The notes: generated by a model from the sequence alone, not told the origin. Numbered from the stretch's first letter, positions 24,044 through 33,104 are shown. The stretch: DNA of 64,000 bases from an uncultured Alphaproteobacteria bacterium (GCA_944393195.1 CALXZG010000001.1:79091-143090); one strand, 5' to 3'. Program-made: numbers and translations.

Positions 24044-24304
24044 ATGGATAAAGAAAAATTAAAAGCTGTCGGACATGAATTGTCGATATTGGAACCGGTT
24101 TTGATAACGAAACTCGGGCCGAAATTGAAACCCTATATTCGGATTATTTATTTTGTCCTGATGGGGTTGTTGGCATTAACGACATTGGGCGCGATCGTTC
24201 ACCTGTTTACGGCGGGTATTACGATGTTTATCTTTGAACTGGTTGTCTTGTTCATTGAATTTGTGATCGTCCGGATGTTCTGTGAATACGTCAACAAAGA
24301 ATAA
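24044..24304 (+). CDS. Small membrane protein, DUF4282-like
   Basis: An 86-residue protein with two transmembrane helices (about 30-52 and 57-77) and an ending I-V-R-M-F-C-E, resembling DUF4282 proteins. The start at 24044 follows SD AAAGGAGAA; an earlier in-frame ATG at 24026 lacks one. Function unknown. It lies 18 bases after lysS and just before tRNA-Arg. Confidence 0.6.
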   Translation: MDKEKLKAVGHELSILEPVLITKLGPKLKPYIRIIYFVLMGLLALTTLGAIVHLFTAGITMFIFELVVLFIEFVIVRMFCEYVNKE

Positions 24305-24312
24305 GGGGTTCC

Positions 24313-24389
24313 GTTCTCGTAGCTCAGATGGATAGAGCACAGGATTCCTAATCCTGGGGCCGTGGGTTCGACTCCCGCCGAGAACGCCA
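24313..24389 (+). tRNA. tRNA-Arg (anticodon CCT)
   Basis: Cloverleaf with acceptor GTTCTCG/CGAGAAC, D-arm AGCTCAGATGGATAGAGCA, anticodon stem CAGGA/TCCTG around loop TTCCTAA, T-arm GGGTTCGACTCCC, discriminator G and encoded CCA. It reads AGG codons. The A of the CCA is also the A of an ATG for the next gene. Confidence 0.95.
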
Positions 24390-24859
24390 TGGATACGTCG
24401 GCGATGATACAAAGACAGGCTACCTGTGTGACGATAAACGGTGCTGCTATTTTGATAGAAGGTGCTGCCGGTATCGGAAAATCATCGCTGGCGCTCCGTT
24501 TGCTACATCACGGTGCCCGTTTAATATCGGATGATGTGACGGCCTTAAAGGGACAAGATGGTACCTTAACGGCTGTTTTGCCGGAACGGGGCCGGGGATG
24601 CATGGAAATCCGATCCCTTGGTGTTTTATCCGGATTTCCAACGGGAAAAGCCACCCCAGTTCGATTGCGCGTTGTTCTGGTTCCCAATTATCCGGAACGA
24701 TTACCGCAATTGCAAACAGAAAACATTGACGGCGTATCGGTTCCGACATTTTATTTGTGGGCACAACATCCCGCATTGCCGGAACAGGTTTTGTCTGCCC
24801 TTGGTATAGTTAACGGAGATTTAGTACCGGTCTCCACTTTGATGAAAGAAGAGGATTAA
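24389..24859 (+). CDS. hprK: HPr kinase/phosphorylase, short alphaproteobacterial form
   Basis: About 157 residues, covering only the kinase domain. Walker A is GAAGIGKSSLALRLL, then LISDDVTALKG, then the ERGRGCMEIRSLGVL signature. It phosphorylates HPr on serine. The usual N-terminal domain is absent, as in other alphaproteobacteria. The first ATG overlaps the CCA end of tRNA-Arg; an alternative ATG at 24404 (MIQRQATCVT) is equally plausible, and neither has a good SD. Operon with EIIA and HPr. Confidence 0.82.
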   Translation: MDTSAMIQRQATCVTINGAAILIEGAAGIGKSSLALRLLHHGARLISDDVTALKGQDGTLTAVLPERGRGCMEIRSLGVLSGFPTGKATPVRLRVVLVPNYPERLPQLQTENIDGVSVPTFYLWAQHPALPEQVLSALGIVNGDLVPVSTLMKEED

Positions 24860-24862
24860 ACG

Positions 24863-25264
24863 ATGATAGGAATAGTTTTGGTAACACACGGTCGCTTGGC
24901 TCAGGAAATGTTAGCTGTGACACAACACGTTGTCGGCCCTCAAACGGGTGTGGCCTGTGTCGGTATTGACCCGACGGATGACAGCGAACAAAAACGACAT
25001 GAAATTTTGGAAAAAACAGCCGAAGTTGATACTGGCGACGGTGTGATCGTGATTACGGATATGTTCGGTGGTACACCGTCTAATTTGGCTATTTCCATTA
25101 TGGAAGAGCGGAATATAGAGGTTATTTCCGGTATGAATATCCCCATGTTGGTTAAGTTGATGCGTGAACGTGGTGAAACGGTTAACGATGCCGTCATGGC
25201 TGCCCAAGAAGCCGGTCGAAAATATATCAATATCGCGTCACACTTATTGAAATTGGATACCTGA
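24863..25264 (+). CDS. PTS system mannose-type EIIA component
   Basis: A 133-residue EIIA-Man domain: MIGIVLVTHGRLAQEM holds the phosphorylated His; the GVIVITDMFGGTPSNLAIS segment is the family signature. No EIIB/C sugar permease is nearby. Together with HprK and HPr this suggests a regulatory PTS rather than a sugar-transport one. Confidence 0.88.
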   Translation: MIGIVLVTHGRLAQEMLAVTQHVVGPQTGVACVGIDPTDDSEQKRHEILEKTAEVDTGDGVIVITDMFGGTPSNLAISIMEERNIEVISGMNIPMLVKLMRERGETVNDAVMAAQEAGRKYINIASHLLKLDT

Positions 25265-25265
25265 T

Positions 25266-25544
25266 ATGTCAAAGCAAATCTTGGATATAAAGATTCAAAA
25301 TTTAAAAGGTCTTCATGCTCGGGCAACGGCGGCTTTTGTTAAAACGGCCGAACAATTTCAATCGAATATTACCGTGGAAAAAGCGGGTGAATTGCCTGTT
25401 TCCGGAAAATCCATTATGGGGTTGTTGATGTTGGCTGTTCCTTTGGGGGAAAGTATTCATATTACGGCGACCGGTCCCGATGCTTCCGAAGCCATTCAAG
25501 CATTGGAAGCCCTTATCAACGATCGTTTCGGTGAAGGGATGTAG
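25266..25544 (+). CDS. ptsH: Phosphocarrier protein HPr
   Basis: A 92-residue HPr. The active His is in LKGLHARATAAF and the regulatory Ser region is GKSIMGLLMLAV. It carries phosphate between EI and EIIA and is the HprK substrate. It starts 1 base after the EIIA stop; a terminator follows. Confidence 0.93.
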   Translation: MSKQILDIKIQNLKGLHARATAAFVKTAEQFQSNITVEKAGELPVSGKSIMGLLMLAVPLGESIHITATGPDASEAIQALEALINDRFGEGM

Positions 25545-25560
25545 GGCTATTAAGTTATAA

Positions 25561-25597
25561 AAAAAACACCTTGTTTCGGCAAGGTGTTTTTTTTGTT
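25561..25597. terminator. Bidirectional terminator between ptsH and the TSCPD gene
   Basis: AACACCTTG/CAAGGTGTT hairpin with loop TTTCGG and A- and T-runs on opposite sides. Confidence 0.9.
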
Positions 25598-25609
25598 AAT
25601 GCCATAAAG

Positions 25610-25864
25610 TTAATTTGTTTCTAGGGCCATATCAATGGCTTTTGCCAATTGATCCGCGCAGGATGTTCCTTTGCCACGGCAATCATTTCCTCTCAGAATA
25701 TCGGCAACCGCTTTGGCATCCTTGCCTTCTACCAATTTGGCGATAGCCAGTAAATTACCGACGCATCCGCCGATAAACTTTAAATTGTGAATTTTTCCGT
25801 CAATGATGTCAAAACTGATGTTTTTAGAACAAACCCCTTGCGGTGTATAGGAAAAATGTTTCAT
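25610..25864 (-). CDS. TSCPD domain protein (TIGR03905-type)
   Basis: An 84-residue protein: QGVCSKNISFDIIDGKIHNL, the GGCVGNL loop, then DCRGKGTSCADQLAKAI ending in the T-S-C-x-D box. TSCPD domains also occur at the end of some ribonucleotide reductases, where they bind metal. Free-standing members are of unknown function. The conserved cysteines are present. Confidence 0.82.
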   Translation of the reverse strand: MKHFSYTPQGVCSKNISFDIIDGKIHNLKFIGGCVGNLLAIAKLVEGKDAKAVADILRGNDCRGKGTSCADQLAKAIDMALETN

Positions 25865-26006
25865 CTGTCAATCTCCGTTTAATTGTTTTCTTTTTTATAA
25901 CAAAATACCGCTCTGAAATCAACGTAAATATATCCCTTTTGCCTAGATTTTAATCGTTTTTTGTGGTTGTTCGGCGCTTTTAGGGGATTTTATTTAAACA
26001 TGAACA

Positions 26007-26032
26007 ATAAAAAAAACGCCCTATGGCGTTTG
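26007..26032 (-). terminator. Terminator of tRNA-Val
   Basis: On the minus strand AAACGCC-ATAG-GGCGTTT followed by a T-run, four bases beyond the tRNA 3' end. Confidence 0.8.
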
Positions 26033-26035
26033 GAA

Positions 26036-26112
26036 TGGTGGGTGTGGCAAGACTCGAACTTGCGACCTTTACGATGTCAACGTAACGCTCTAACCACCTG
26101 AGCTACACACCC
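26036..26112 (-). tRNA. tRNA-Val (anticodon GAC)
   Basis: Minus-strand cloverleaf: acceptor GGGTGTG/CACACCC, D-arm AGCTCAGGTGGTTAGAGC, anticodon stem TTACG/CGTAA around loop TTGACAT, T-arm with GTTCGAGTC, discriminator A and encoded CCA. Confidence 0.95.
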
Positions 26113-26132
26113 TTTCTGTCGAAAGTAAAATT

Positions 26133-26161
26133 CTTTTACACGATTTTGAAACGAATTGCAA
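26133..26161 (-). promoter_or_regulatory. Promoter of tRNA-Val
   Basis: On the minus strand TTGCAA (26156-26161), a 17-base spacer and TAAAAG (26133-26138). Confidence 0.45.
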
Positions 26162-26315
26162 GTCTTTTTTTGAAAAAATGTATTTTAATTGTTCCCGATG
26201 ATATGTATCCATGACATATAATCTGTTTATTTATTTGATTTTACGACGATTTATTTAAATTAAAAAATAATTTTCTTGGTTTGATTATTTCATCCTTTTT
26301 TGAAGAAATTATTGC

Positions 26316-26344
26316 TTGCCTTTTTTGGAATATTTATGTATGAT
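26316..26344 (+). promoter_or_regulatory. Promoter of the polysaccharide island
   Basis: TTGCCT (26316-26321), 17 bases, TATGAT (26339-26344). The rest of 26162-26400 is AT-rich with no other feature seen. Confidence 0.45.
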
Positions 26345-26401
26345 TCTATATCGCTGCTACGATTAGTTTAAAAGTTATTAACCAGGGAAAGGTAAACGTC
26401 A

Positions 26402-27349
26402 ATGCCTAAAATATCAATCATCGTGCCGGTTTATGGTGTTGAACGTTATTTAGCCCGTTGTTTGGATTCTATTTTAAATCAAACATTTCGGAATTTTGAG
26501 GTTATTTGTGTCAATGACGGCAGCCCGGATAATTGTGGCGTTATTCTGGCTGATTATGCGGTTCGCGATAATCGTATTCGTATTATTACACAGGAAAATA
26601 AAGGTCTTTCCGCGGCCCGCAATCATGGTTTGAAGCAGGCGACCGGTACATATGCTTTGTTTGTTGATTCGGATGATTATATCCATCCGCAATTATTGGA
26701 AAGAACGTTGGCCGTTATTGAACAATCTCATGCCGATATTGTTTGTTTTTCTTTTCAAAATACTTTGCCCGATACACCTGTTTTTTTTCCATTATTAGAG
26801 CCAAGCAAAGTATTATTAACGGATTATCCGCTGACCTTTTGCCGTAAAAGATGTTCTTGGAGAATCTTTTTTAACGTCTGGTCAAAATTATACCGTCGTG
26901 ATTTTATTGCGGATCTCTCTTTTATGGAAGGTATTTGTTTTGAAGATTTTCCGTATATTCTTTCTTTAATGGCGAAACGGCCGAAAACGGCAATTATCAA
27001 AGATAAATTATATTATTATGTTGATAATGAAAGTTCTATTACACATCGGGCGTTAACACCGCGTCACATTTATGATTACCATGCGGGATTATGTGCTATT
27101 TATGAAACATATCAATCCTGTCCGGTTAAAGATTGGCACTTTGTTCGACGTATCGTTTTTCCCAATATTTTAAAACAACAGCTGCATCGTATTTATTCGT
27201 CGGCAACAGATAAACAACCGCTGCTTTGGATGGCATTTGCCCATGAATTACGTGATTTAAAAAGAAAGGGATGCCTCCCTTTTTGCGGTCATAAATTAAA
27301 ATATTATTGGATGTATTGCCGTTTGCTGAAAGGGAAAATGCCGTTATGA
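26402..27349 (+). CDS. Glycosyltransferase family 2
   Basis: A 315-residue GT-A glycosyltransferase: ISIIVPVYGVERYLARCLDS, ILNQTFRNFEVICVNDGSPD, the DSDDY metal motif near residue 96. The C-terminal half is specific to polysaccharide or teichoic-type transferases. Donor and acceptor are unknown. First gene of an AT-rich surface-polysaccharide cluster; its stop overlaps the next start (ATGA). Confidence 0.88.
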   Translation: MPKISIIVPVYGVERYLARCLDSILNQTFRNFEVICVNDGSPDNCGVILADYAVRDNRIRIITQENKGLSAARNHGLKQATGTYALFVDSDDYIHPQLLERTLAVIEQSHADIVCFSFQNTLPDTPVFFPLLEPSKVLLTDYPLTFCRKRCSWRIFFNVWSKLYRRDFIADLSFMEGICFEDFPYILSLMAKRPKTAIIKDKLYYYVDNESSITHRALTPRHIYDYHAGLCAIYETYQSCPVKDWHFVRRIVFPNILKQQLHRIYSSATDKQPLLWMAFAHELRDLKRKGCLPFCGHKLKYYWMYCRLLKGKMPL

Positions 27350-28164
27350 CAATTCATTTATTCGTTTGTTGCCATAAACCCGCTATCGTGCCGCAAAATG
27401 ATATCATTAAACCGATACATGTCGGTAAAACTCTGTCCCCGCTTAATTTGAATATGCCGGGGGATGACACGGGCGATCATATTTCCGAAAAAAATCCCCA
27501 TTTTTGTGAGTTGACGGCCACCTATTGGATTTGGAAGAATTGTCACGCCGATATTGTCGGTTTATTCCATTATCGTCGCTATTTAAATTTTAAGACATCG
27601 GATACAAAATCCTTTCATGTGCCTGCCGATTTTACGGAAAAATACGGTTTGACTCCGGCCTGCATTCAAAACGCTTTGGCTGATTGTGATTTGATTGTTC
27701 CCCGTGCGAGTAAACCGACGGAGGTAAGTGTCTACGATTATTATCGGAACGCGCATGTTGTCTCTGATTTGGATTTAGTTCTGGATATTATTCGTGACAA
27801 ATATCCGGATACATATGTCGCCGCGGAACAAGCCTTAAAAAACACCTCCCAAATGTATCTCGGTAATATACTGATTGCTAAAAAGGAAATCTTTGATTTA
27901 TACGCGGCATGGCTGTTTGATATTTTATTTGCCGTTGAACAAAAAATCCAACCGGAAGTCCTGAAACGGGATGCGTATCAACAACGTGTTTATGGTTTTT
28001 TGGCGGAAAGAATGATGGGCGTGTTTTTGGCAACGCATCCGACCTTAAAGGTCAAAACACTGCCGCTGTTGTTTGTTGAGGAAAATCTGAAAAAGTGGTG
28101 CCGCTATTGTATCCGTCAATGGAAGCGTCGTATCTTGCGACTATTGGGATTGCGGAGGAAATAA
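27346..28164 (+). CDS. DUF4422 family putative glycosyltransferase
   Basis: A 272-residue protein with the DUF4422 pattern: NPHFCELTATYWIWKN, DIVGLFHYRRYL, DYYRNAHVVSDLD and MYLGNILIAKKEIFDLYAAW. Such proteins act in capsule or LPS assembly and are thought to be glycosyltransferases, often beside UDP-galactopyranose mutase; a galactofuranosyl role is an inference from the neighbour. The start at 27346 is coupled to the upstream stop. Confidence 0.82.
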   Translation: MTIHLFVCCHKPAIVPQNDIIKPIHVGKTLSPLNLNMPGDDTGDHISEKNPHFCELTATYWIWKNCHADIVGLFHYRRYLNFKTSDTKSFHVPADFTEKYGLTPACIQNALADCDLIVPRASKPTEVSVYDYYRNAHVVSDLDLVLDIIRDKYPDTYVAAEQALKNTSQMYLGNILIAKKEIFDLYAAWLFDILFAVEQKIQPEVLKRDAYQQRVYGFLAERMMGVFLATHPTLKVKTLPLLFVEENLKKWCRYCIRQWKRRILRLLGLRRK

Positions 28165-28166
28165 TC

Positions 28167-29294
28167 ATGCATGTGCAAAACCTGATTGTCGGTTGCGGTT
28201 TTTCTGGCGCAACATTGGCGCATAAAATAGCTACCGAGCTGCATGAAGAAGTCTTAATCATTGATGCAAAACCGCATATCGCCGGTCATTGTTATGATGA
28301 TTGGCAGGATGGTATCTGCGTTCATCGATATGGGACGCATATTTTTCATACAAACTTGAAACATGTTTGGGATTTTGTCGGTCGCTTTACACAATGGTAT
28401 CCCTATATGCATACGGTTAAAGCCCAAATTGATGGTCAGGAAGTCCCCATTCCCTTTAACCTGAATACGATTCATCAATTGTTTCCATCGACTATGGCGA
28501 CTCTGTTGACGGAAAAATTAATTTCTCGGTTCGGGTTTAATGTGAAAGTTCCGATTTTGCAATTACGTGCGGCCGAGGATAAAGATCTGGCTTTTTTGGC
28601 TGATTATATTTATGAAAAAGTTTTTCTTAATTATACCCTTAAACAATGGGGTATGAAACCGGAAGAGCTGGATCCTGTCGTCACCGGTCGTGTTCCGGTT
28701 TATGTTTCCCGCGATAACAGATATTTTCAAGATACCTATCAAGGGATTCCCTTGAACGGTTATACGGCCATTGTTGAAAAGATGTTGGATCACCCGCTGA
28801 TAAAAGTGCAACTAAATACGTCATATCAGGATGTTAAAAATAACATTTCATGTGATAGATTATGTTATACGGGCCCGATAGATGAATTTTTTGATTATAC
28901 GTTGGGTGCATTGCCGTATCGTAGCTTGGCCTTTGATTTTGTACGGTTTAATCGTCCGTATTTTCAATCCGGGGCCGTTATCAATTATCCGAATAATTAT
29001 AATTGGACCCGTATCGGGGAATATAAATATTTCTTAAACACGCCTTCTGAAACCACGATTGTTTCATATGAATATCCGCAACCTTTTGTTCAAGGGCAAA
29101 ATGATCGGTATTATCCGATTGTTAAAGCGGAAAATACAGCCTTATATGCGCAATACGCGGAATGTGCGACGCAATTAAAAAATACTTTTTTTCTTGGCCG
29201 TCTTGGCGATTATCAATACTACGATATGGACAAAGCCGTTGCCCGTGCCTTGGATGTGTTTGAAAGGATAAAAAATGAAACGTCAAATGATTAG
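28167..29294 (+). CDS. glf: UDP-galactopyranose mutase
   Basis: A 375-residue flavoenzyme making UDP-galactofuranose. FAD site LIVGCGFSGATLAHKIA; HIAGHCYDD; the RYGTHIFHT substrate loop; NRYFQDTYQGIPLNGYT; the GRLGDYQYYDMDKAVARALD C-terminus. The start follows SD GGAGGA. Its presence implies a galactofuranose-containing surface glycan. Confidence 0.94.
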   Translation: MHVQNLIVGCGFSGATLAHKIATELHEEVLIIDAKPHIAGHCYDDWQDGICVHRYGTHIFHTNLKHVWDFVGRFTQWYPYMHTVKAQIDGQEVPIPFNLNTIHQLFPSTMATLLTEKLISRFGFNVKVPILQLRAAEDKDLAFLADYIYEKVFLNYTLKQWGMKPEELDPVVTGRVPVYVSRDNRYFQDTYQGIPLNGYTAIVEKMLDHPLIKVQLNTSYQDVKNNISCDRLCYTGPIDEFFDYTLGALPYRSLAFDFVRFNRPYFQSGAVINYPNNYNWTRIGEYKYFLNTPSETTIVSYEYPQPFVQGQNDRYYPIVKAENTALYAQYAECATQLKNTFFLGRLGDYQYYDMDKAVARALDVFERIKNETSND

Positions 29295-30024
29295 AGTATT
29301 GTCCGCTCTGATTCCTTATAGAAATTGGCGTCATCGTATAAGGAACAGATTTCTTAAAGGTGTAAAGTCCGAAAACCGATTGAACATCTATTCCGGTCAA
29401 GTTGTTTTGTTTGACGATACAGGGCGTGAGGTTAAATTTAATCCCGGAAAATATTCCCGGATTCAAGGTATTGTTAATGCATCAAACACGGTTATTAAAA
29501 TTCATGAATCCTGTACCGATTTAGATTTGAATTTGGAAGTAACTTCACCATATTCAGAAGTGATCATTCATAAAAATGTTTCCGGTCGGATGCGTGTACG
29601 ATTGAGCTATGGCGTTGGGCAGAAACTTCATGTCGGTGCAAATACAAAATGTGTCGGGGTATCTTTTATTTTAGATGAAAATGCACAAATTTTTATTGGA
29701 GAAAATAATTTAATATCGGCTCATGTTGTTATTTTTGGAGCAGATGGGCACGCGGTTATTGATCGGGAAACAGAAAAAGTTATTAATGGCGTTAAACATC
29801 CGTTGATAATAGGCAATCATTGTTGGATCGGGTATCGTGCCATGATTTTAAAAAATGCGTATATTCCGAATAATTGTATTGTAGGTGGGGGAACGGTTGT
29901 TACCGGTCAATTTAATGAAGAAAATATCGTTTTGGGTGGTAACCCGGCGCGTATTGTGAAACGTAATGTCGATTGGACACACAAAAATGCTTATTTTTTA
30001 GTTAACCAAAAGGAAATAAAATAA
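29275..30024 (+). CDS. Hexapeptide-repeat acyltransferase (first paralogue)
   Basis: A 249-residue protein with a left-handed beta-helix, mainly in residues 60-230. The C-terminal part is the typical O-acetyltransferase end: a DGHAVIDRETEKVI segment, HPLIIGNHCWIGYRAMILKN, NCIVGGGTVVTG, LGGNPARIVKRNV. The likely catalytic His is in GADGHAV. It modifies sugars with acetyl-CoA. It shares the RI-R, DGH and HCWI features with the gene at 33105. Overlaps glf by 20 bases. Confidence 0.82.
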   Translation: MKRQMIRVLSALIPYRNWRHRIRNRFLKGVKSENRLNIYSGQVVLFDDTGREVKFNPGKYSRIQGIVNASNTVIKIHESCTDLDLNLEVTSPYSEVIIHKNVSGRMRVRLSYGVGQKLHVGANTKCVGVSFILDENAQIFIGENNLISAHVVIFGADGHAVIDRETEKVINGVKHPLIIGNHCWIGYRAMILKNAYIPNNCIVGGGTVVTGQFNEENIVLGGNPARIVKRNVDWTHKNAYFLVNQKEIK

Positions 30025-30989
30025 TGCCAAATATATTCTATCGTTTCATTTCTTATTTAATCCCTGATAGGAAAAAACGTCGCCAATTCCGTAAGGCTCA
30101 TATGCGTTTGTCCTTATCGGAAATCAATGCGAAAAAGCTGGAAAGTATTAACCATATTTTAAAATTTTCAATTGATCCGCGTACCATACCTCCGGCACAA
30201 GGATGTTTAAAAATGATTCAAGACGGATCTGTTGCTATTTTAAATTATTTGGATGGTATCTGTCGCCGACATGGTATTACATATTGGATTGACAGCGGAA
30301 CACTCATTGGTTACATGCGTCATCGCGGTTTTATTCCCTGGGATGATGACATAGATATTGCCATGCTTCGTTCCGATTATGATAAGTTGTTGTCTTTATT
30401 GGATACAGAATTTAAAAAAGACGGTTTTTATTCTCGCGGCGGTGAAATTATACAGCTTTTTTATAAAGATACTCCTTGTCAGGTCGATGTTTTTCCTTTT
30501 GATGTCGGGGATTCTGTTCATCCGCCGAAAGGGGAACAATATCAACGCTTTTTGTCGGTATTGGAAGAAATAAAGTCACATATGGATTTTAACTCGGACG
30601 CTTGGCGCGCCCGTCGTCAGCCGGTATCGGACGATTATCTGAAATATTGCTTTCATATGCGGGATACGCAATTGGTGCCTCAACCTGTGGATAAGGGCTT
30701 TTTATTTTACGGTGTGGAAACGGCTGTGCATAACAGGTCTTGTTTTGCTTACGAAGATATTTTTCCCTTGCGTCCGATTGATTTTATGGGTATATCAACG
30801 TATGCTCCCAACCAAGCCGACTACTACCTGTTTTGTCAATATGGCGACTATATGACATTACCGTCGGATTTTTCCTCCCATCATGGTAGCTCTCTGGCGG
30901 CTCAAATAACACCCGATAATTATAAAACATGTTGTGAATTGATACAAAAATATACACCGTCTCATCGGGAGGATTCATGCCCCGCGTAG
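30024..30989 (+). CDS. LicD family phosphotransferase
   Basis: A 321-residue LicD protein: YWIDSGTLIGYMRHRGFIPW, DDDIDIAMLRSDYDKL with the metal-binding Asp residues, then CQVDVFPFDV. LicD-type enzymes move phosphocholine, or another phospho-amine, from a CDP donor onto glycans. The CDP donor is presumably made by the next gene. One-base overlap with the upstream stop. Confidence 0.88.
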   Translation: MPNIFYRFISYLIPDRKKRRQFRKAHMRLSLSEINAKKLESINHILKFSIDPRTIPPAQGCLKMIQDGSVAILNYLDGICRRHGITYWIDSGTLIGYMRHRGFIPWDDDIDIAMLRSDYDKLLSLLDTEFKKDGFYSRGGEIIQLFYKDTPCQVDVFPFDVGDSVHPPKGEQYQRFLSVLEEIKSHMDFNSDAWRARRQPVSDDYLKYCFHMRDTQLVPQPVDKGFLFYGVETAVHNRSCFAYEDIFPLRPIDFMGISTYAPNQADYYLFCQYGDYMTLPSDFSSHHGSSLAAQITPDNYKTCCELIQKYTPSHREDSCPA

Positions 30990-31852
30990 ATAATGCCGTT
31001 ATTTTAGCCGCCGGTTTTTCCAGCCGCTTTGTGCCAATTTGCTTCGACAAACCAAAGGCTTTATTGCCCGTTTGCGGGGAAACGTTGATCGAACGTCAAA
31101 TTCGTCAGCTGCATGATGTTGGTGTTCACGATATTATCGTTATTACAGGTGCTTATCGGCATCAATTTGATTTTTTACAAACAAAGCATCATGTCACTTT
31201 AATTCATAATCCGGACTATGCGGTAAAAAATAATTTTGCCAGTTTATATGCCGCTCGCTCTGTTTTAAAAAATACAATTATTTCTTCATCTGATTTGTTT
31301 TTTCCGGATAATATTTTTGTTAATCAGTCGGATTATGCGTATTATGCCTCTGTTTTTGTGAACGGTCCGACAACGCAAAGGTGTTTGACACTAAACGAAC
31401 GGGATGAAATTATTGCAACTTCTTATAGCGGAAGGGATACGTGGATAACATTCGGCGGACATGCCTTTTTAACCGAGGATATTTCTCAAAAATTGATAGA
31501 TTTAATACATCCTGTATACCACGATCCTTTATATGCCAATAAATATTGGGTCGATTTTCAAGATGAACATTTATCAGATATGCCGATGCGTATCAAAAAA
31601 CTGCCGCCCAATGCCATTGTTGAATTTAATACATTAGAGGCACTGCGTTCGTTTGATACGAATTTTAACGCGCGTTCTTTTTCGGCCGCAATGGATATCA
31701 TCTGTCGGCGGTTGGATTGTCCGGATGATAAAATGATTCATTCTTTTGAACCGATTAAATCGAATAATGAAGCTGTCGGCTGTTTTTTTGTTTATCGGGG
31801 AAAAAAATACCAATATTTACATTCAACGCAACAAGTGGAGCTATGTATATGA
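30977..31852 (+). CDS. LicC-like nucleotidyltransferase
   Basis: A 291-residue sugar/choline-phosphate cytidylyltransferase-like protein. AVILAAGFSSRFVPI and FDKPKALLPV form the nucleotide-binding motif, and GVHDIIVITGAYRHQFDFL follows. LicC activates phosphocholine to CDP-choline. Adjacent LicD makes a CDP-linked amine or amino-alcohol likely. Substrate unknown. Confidence 0.82.
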   Translation: MPRVDNAVILAAGFSSRFVPICFDKPKALLPVCGETLIERQIRQLHDVGVHDIIVITGAYRHQFDFLQTKHHVTLIHNPDYAVKNNFASLYAARSVLKNTIISSSDLFFPDNIFVNQSDYAYYASVFVNGPTTQRCLTLNERDEIIATSYSGRDTWITFGGHAFLTEDISQKLIDLIHPVYHDPLYANKYWVDFQDEHLSDMPMRIKKLPPNAIVEFNTLEALRSFDTNFNARSFSAAMDIICRRLDCPDDKMIHSFEPIKSNNEAVGCFFVYRGKKYQYLHSTQQVELCI

Positions 31853-33087
31853 TAAAAGAAATAGAACAAATTCAAAATCTGCATAAAGAATTTCGGGCAT
31901 ATCACGACAAATCCTTACCGCTGTGCGCGGCCGAAAACGTCATTTCTGATTTTGTGAAATGGCCATTGATTAGCGGGTATCAGGAACGTTATATTATGGG
32001 GAGTGCATATGATTTTTCAATGGACGGTAATTTTATCGGGGCCGAAAAATTGTATCCGTATTATCAATTGATTAGTACGCTGGGTAAAGAACTTTTTCAC
32101 GCTACCTATACGGATGTGCGAACCTTGACGGGAATGAACGCCGCGAATATGTTGGCCAGCGCTTTGATTTCTCCGGGTGATAATGTGATGATTTTAGGGC
32201 AAGAGTGGGGTGGTCATGCCTCTATGAAACCCACATTTGAACGCTTGGGCGCAAACGTTTTTGATGCTCCGTATGATTTAAATGCGTATGATTTTGATTA
32301 TGAAGCGTTGAACCGGGAAATAAAAGAGAAAAATATTCAATTTTTGAATATAGCTCCATCGGATATTTTATTCCCGCATGATTTTTCTAAAATCGATGAT
32401 ACCAACTGTGTTGTTTTATTTGATTACAGTCAGTTATTAGGGCTTATTGCTGCCGGTTTATTGCCTAATCCCCTGGATGTTATGCCGAACTGTATTTTAT
32501 TTGGTGGAACGCATAAGACCATGCCCGGGCCGGCACATGGAATTATTATGACAAATAACAAAATATTGTTCCAAAAAATAGATCGGGAAATTAATCCCAA
32601 ATATTTACGGAATGTACAGACGCATCAGGTCGTCAGTCTGTTATGCACTCTGATTGAAATGAAATATTATGGTAAAGCTTATCAGGAAAATATCGTGCGG
32701 ATGGCGAATACTCTTGGTGCGGAATTGGATAAAAATGGTTTTAATATTGTTTCTAAAAACGGTGTCTATACACAAACGCATCAACTGTTTTTGGAAATGA
32801 CCGAAAACCAGATGAATATATTCTTCCGAAATGCAATGGCGGAACACATTACTTTAAATACAAAGAAAAAACCGTTGTTCCATGGTGGCTTTGGCATTCG
32901 TTTGGGATTACAGGAAATCGCCCGCTACGATTGGGATGATAATGCGTTAACAACAATTGCCCAAATTTTAACGTGTATCAGGGATGCATCTTATCCGACT
33001 GAAACGGTTCGACGTTTCATGGCTCAGTTACCGCCGAAAAAGATTCATTTTACATTTTCCGAAAATGAATTTAACATTAATATGTAA
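31849..33087 (+). CDS. Serine hydroxymethyltransferase-like PLP enzyme in the LicC/LicD cluster
   Basis: A 412-residue fold-type I PLP protein distantly like GlyA: LPLCAAENVISDFVKWPLIS near the start, the ATYTDVRTLTGMNAANMLAS region, the PLP-lysine box FGGTHKTMPGPAHGII. Its sequence is well away from housekeeping SHMT, so a specialised aldol reaction or amino-alcohol synthesis is more likely than folate metabolism. ATG 31849 is chosen over 31843 for SD spacing and ATGA coupling to the LicC-like stop. Confidence 0.75.
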   Translation: MIKEIEQIQNLHKEFRAYHDKSLPLCAAENVISDFVKWPLISGYQERYIMGSAYDFSMDGNFIGAEKLYPYYQLISTLGKELFHATYTDVRTLTGMNAANMLASALISPGDNVMILGQEWGGHASMKPTFERLGANVFDAPYDLNAYDFDYEALNREIKEKNIQFLNIAPSDILFPHDFSKIDDTNCVVLFDYSQLLGLIAAGLLPNPLDVMPNCILFGGTHKTMPGPAHGIIMTNNKILFQKIDREINPKYLRNVQTHQVVSLLCTLIEMKYYGKAYQENIVRMANTLGAELDKNGFNIVSKNGVYTQTHQLFLEMTENQMNIFFRNAMAEHITLNTKKKPLFHGGFGIRLGLQEIARYDWDDNALTTIAQILTCIRDASYPTETVRRFMAQLPPKKIHFTFSENEFNINM

Positions 33088-33104
33088 GAACGAAAGGAGA
33101 TAAT

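Noticed and set aside
28254..28811. Open frames on the strand opposite glf and other large genes
   Set aside because: They lack SD sites and recognisable domains and mirror the codon pattern of the real gene.
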